The notes below the pieces were generated by a model. That model made no database searches, was not told the DNA's origin, and was given only the letters and a program-made list of their open reading frames with translations. A program made the translations under genes and the position numbers. Shown in pieces: positions 62,142-64,000 of a stretch of 64,000 nt of DNA (positions are counted from its first letter, which is position 1; the number at the start of each line of letters is the position of its first letter). Origin of the DNA: CAYXSX01 sp964493095 (GTDB taxonomy: Bacteria; Pseudomonadota; Alphaproteobacteria; Micavibrionales; Micavibrionaceae); NCBI GenBank assembly GCA_964493095.1, contig CAZBNG010000003.1, positions 1 through 64,000 on the forward strand. Direction: 5' to 3'.

Positions 62142-64000
62142 TCAGTCGGCGTAATATTCCTTGTAGCGACCGTAATAGTAAACCGTATCGCCGTAACCGT
62201 ATTTCACATGGCGCTCCACATCAACACCTGTCAGCACGAAAGACAGGGAATCGCAGTTCATATCGCGGAATTGCTTTACCCCGCCCTCCACCACCTCACG
62301 TGGCGTCTTGTCCCATGCCACAACGTACAGCGTATGATCGGAAAGTCTGGATAAAACCCTGGCGTCTGAAACGGCAAGGCAGGCTGGTGAATCGAGAATA
62401 ATCAGGTCGTACGCCTCGCCAAGGGATTCAACCAGCCGCTCCATGCGGCGCGAGCTTATAAGATCCAGCGCGCTGTTGGTAACGGAGCGCCCGTAAATAA
62501 TATGAAGCCCGGAAGGATCGTCCCTTTGCACAACCTCTTCCAGCGTATTTTTTCCGCTCAGATATTCGACAAGAGAGACCTTGTTTTGCATGCCGATCGT
62601 CCTGTGTACATTGGGTCGGCGTAAATCGCAGTCAATCAGGATAACCTTTTCCCCCGACTTGGCGGCAAGGCGCGCCATCCATGTTGAGAGCGTCGTTTTT
62701 CCCTCCCCCGGAAACGAGGATGTAACGGTAATGATCTTAGGTTTTTGCGCATCTTTCTGCGCCCTCAAATTTAAAACCGTACGCAGCGTACGTACGGATT
62801 CCGCGATCACCGAGGAGGGCTTGGAAAGAACATAATCGGCAACGTCTTTTGGCTTGGCCAGATTGCTGCGCGGGATAAGGGCGAAACATGGAAACCCGAG
62901 GGCAGATTCAAGCTGCCCGGCACTGCGGAAACTATTATCCAGTTTCTCAAGCAACAGGCACACCGCCAACCCGACAAACAAGGAAACCAGCGCGCTCAGG
63001 CTCAGCACGAGTATCTTGTTGGGAAAAGACGGGAACTGGGGAATAACGGCATAGGAAATGACCTTGGCCTGCGCATCCTGCAGGTCCTCCTGCTTGTCGG
63101 AACGCTTGTACGTGGCAAGGAAAGTGTCATAAAGAAGGCGGTTTGATTCCGCCTCCCGCACCAACTCACGCAGCTTAATCATCGCCTCGTTTTCCTCGTG
63201 CTGAACGCCTTCAATTTCACTCAGGCTCTTTTCAAGCGATGAAACGCGGGCATGTGCCACGGAAAGCTCGTTTTCAATGCCGTCGATGATTTTATCCATT
63301 TCATCGCGGATATTCTGGTTCAGGTCGGCAAGTTCCTTACGGCGCTTGATCATCTCGGGATGGCGCGGACCGTAGCGCGCGGAAAGGTCGGACATCTCCA
63401 CCAAAAGCCTTGATTTATCATGCTTTAGGCGCTGGATCAGGCTGGAATTAATCACTTCCGCCGCCGCCTCAATACCGCCCGGTTTACTGGCGATATTGCG
63501 GACTTGCTCCAGCCGTGCTTCGGCCTCCGCTTTTTGCACCTTTGCCAGTACAAGCTGCGCATTGATCTGGGAGACCTGCTCTGCCGAAACAATATCTTTC
63601 GTCCCTTCACTAAGGTTATGGGCCGCCTTGTATTCCTGCACGGCGGCTTCTGATTCCCTTACCTGTTTACGCAGGGTGGAAAGGCGGCTGTCCAGCCAGT
63701 CCGCCAGCCGTTTGGAAGATCTGAATTTCTCCTCCAGCCGCTGCTCGATGTAAATATCGGCAATCGCATTGGCGATCAACGCGGCCTTGCCGGGATCGTA
63801 AGAAGAAAACTCCACCTGTATCACCCGCGACCCCGGGATGGAACGCACACGCAGTTTTTCAAGGAAATTGGTGATCACAAGGTTCGTTTCGGTCTCGGTG
63901 ATATTGGCCGGAAGAGCACTCAGCTCGGATTTATAGATATTCAAACGTTTAAACGACTGCTCGTGCGAAAGACTCTGGGCGCTTTCCATCTGGCGCAGGT
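62142..64000 (-). CDS. Wzc-type exopolysaccharide chain-length tyrosine kinase, N-terminal part missing
   Basis: Polysaccharide co-polymerase fused to a bacterial tyrosine kinase (BY-kinase). The window cuts the 5' end; the frame is still open at 64000. The visible part starts in the Wzz periplasmic domain (VIQVEFSSYDPGKAALIANA), continues with a long coiled coil and the second transmembrane helix (ILVLSLSALVSLFVGLAVCL), then the kinase: Walker A TSSFPGEGKTTLSTW, Walker A' VILIDCDLRRPNVHR and Walker B YDLIILDSPA. The C-terminal cluster YGYGDTVYYYGRYKEYYAD has eight tyrosines, the usual autophosphorylation tail. Confidence 0.94.
   Translation of the reverse strand, partial: LRQMESAQSLSHEQSFKRLNIYKSELSALPANITETETNLVITNFLEKLRVRSIPGSRVIQVEFSSYDPGKAALIANAIADIYIEQRLEEKFRSSKRLADWLDSRLSTLRKQVRESEAAVQEYKAAHNLSEGTKDIVSAEQVSQINAQLVLAKVQKAEAEARLEQVRNIASKPGGIEAAAEVINSSLIQRLKHDKSRLLVEMSDLSARYGPRHPEMIKRRKELADLNQNIRDEMDKIIDGIENELSVAHARVSSLEKSLSEIEGVQHEENEAMIKLRELVREAESNRLLYDTFLATYKRSDKQEDLQDAQAKVISYAVIPQFPSFPNKILVLSLSALVSLFVGLAVCLLLEKLDNSFRSAGQLESALGFPCFALIPRSNLAKPKDVADYVLSKPSSVIAESVRTLRTVLNLRAQKDAQKPKIITVTSSFPGEGKTTLSTWMARLAAKSGEKVILIDCDLRRPNVHRTIGMQNKVSLVEYLSGKNTLEEVVQRDDPSGLHIIYGRSVTNSALDLISSRRMERLVESLGEAYDLIILDSPACLAVSDARVLSRLSDHTLYVVAWDKTPREVVEGGVKQFRDMNCDSLSFVLTGVDVERHVKYGYGDTVYYYGRYKEYYAD

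Noticed and set aside
1..64000. tRNA, rRNA or CRISPR loci and transposases
   Set aside because: I looked through the intergenic regions and saw no cloverleaf, rRNA-like stretch, repeat-spacer array or transposase motif; a covariance-model search would be needed to exclude small RNAs.

Overview
The window is a stretch of an alphaproteobacterial chromosome. The evidence is a complete aa3-type cytochrome c oxidase cluster with alphaproteobacterial-style accessory genes (ctaG, surf1, DUF983, a coxF-like mini-gene), an IalB-family secreted protein, TTAA-N7-TTAA boxes of the kind bound by CtrA, PutA without a DNA-binding domain, and a membrane-anchored cytochrome c. Base composition looks close to 50% GC. 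The sequence does not fix the genus. The tandem DotA/TraY-like genes and the general gene mix would fit a Micavibrio-like or other deep-branching alphaproteobacterium, but that is inference. I saw no rRNA, tRNA, CRISPR array, transposase or prophage module, and no gap above 300 bases without a gene.

Layout: 1-8458 holds the start of dsbD (running off the left edge), acetoacetyl-CoA synthetase, an aminotransferase, a SpoU RNA methyltransferase, an IalB protein and an M23 endopeptidase. 8465-17289 is the cytochrome c oxidase cluster on the minus strand (ctaC, ctaD, ctaB, coxF-like, an SDR, a small secreted protein, ctaG, ctaE, DUF983, surf1). It is interrupted between ctaD and ctaB by two related genes of unknown function, each with its own CtrA-type box. 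17398-21292 carries an SDR, a glutathione S-transferase with an FNR-type box upstream, and an operon of YceI and a cytochrome b561-YceI fusion. 21341-25184 carries uppP, an unknown gene with a CtrA-type box, rsmD interrupted in frame by a palindromic repeat, rluB and tadA.

25193-38415 is mostly housekeeping: an FMN reductase, a putA/methyltransferase/purD operon, xseA, a TerD / cation antiporter / TerA group, tag with a TetR regulator and its probable operator, and ettA. 38586-47226 is the most striking region: three consecutive DotA/TraY-like membrane proteins (971, 924 and 971 aa) in one apparent operon, with no other type IVB secretion gene nearby.

47245-60167 deals mainly with the envelope and core functions: mlaC, mlaA, lptG, lptF, pepA, a KamA-like radical SAM enzyme, holC, a cytochrome c, pheA, an internally duplicated small protein, ftsK, lolA and recR. 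60171-64000 has a small unknown protein and the end of an exopolysaccharide cluster (two unknown membrane proteins and a Wzc-type tyrosine kinase cut by the right edge).

Functionally, the window combines terminal oxidase assembly, periplasmic thiol chemistry (DsbD), outer-membrane maintenance (Mla, Lpt, Lol) and a putative specialised translocation channel. The periplasmic domains of the DotA-like proteins contain cysteine pairs. The likeliest undescribed system is the DotA-like triplet; the CtrA-box gene pair inside the oxidase cluster is second.
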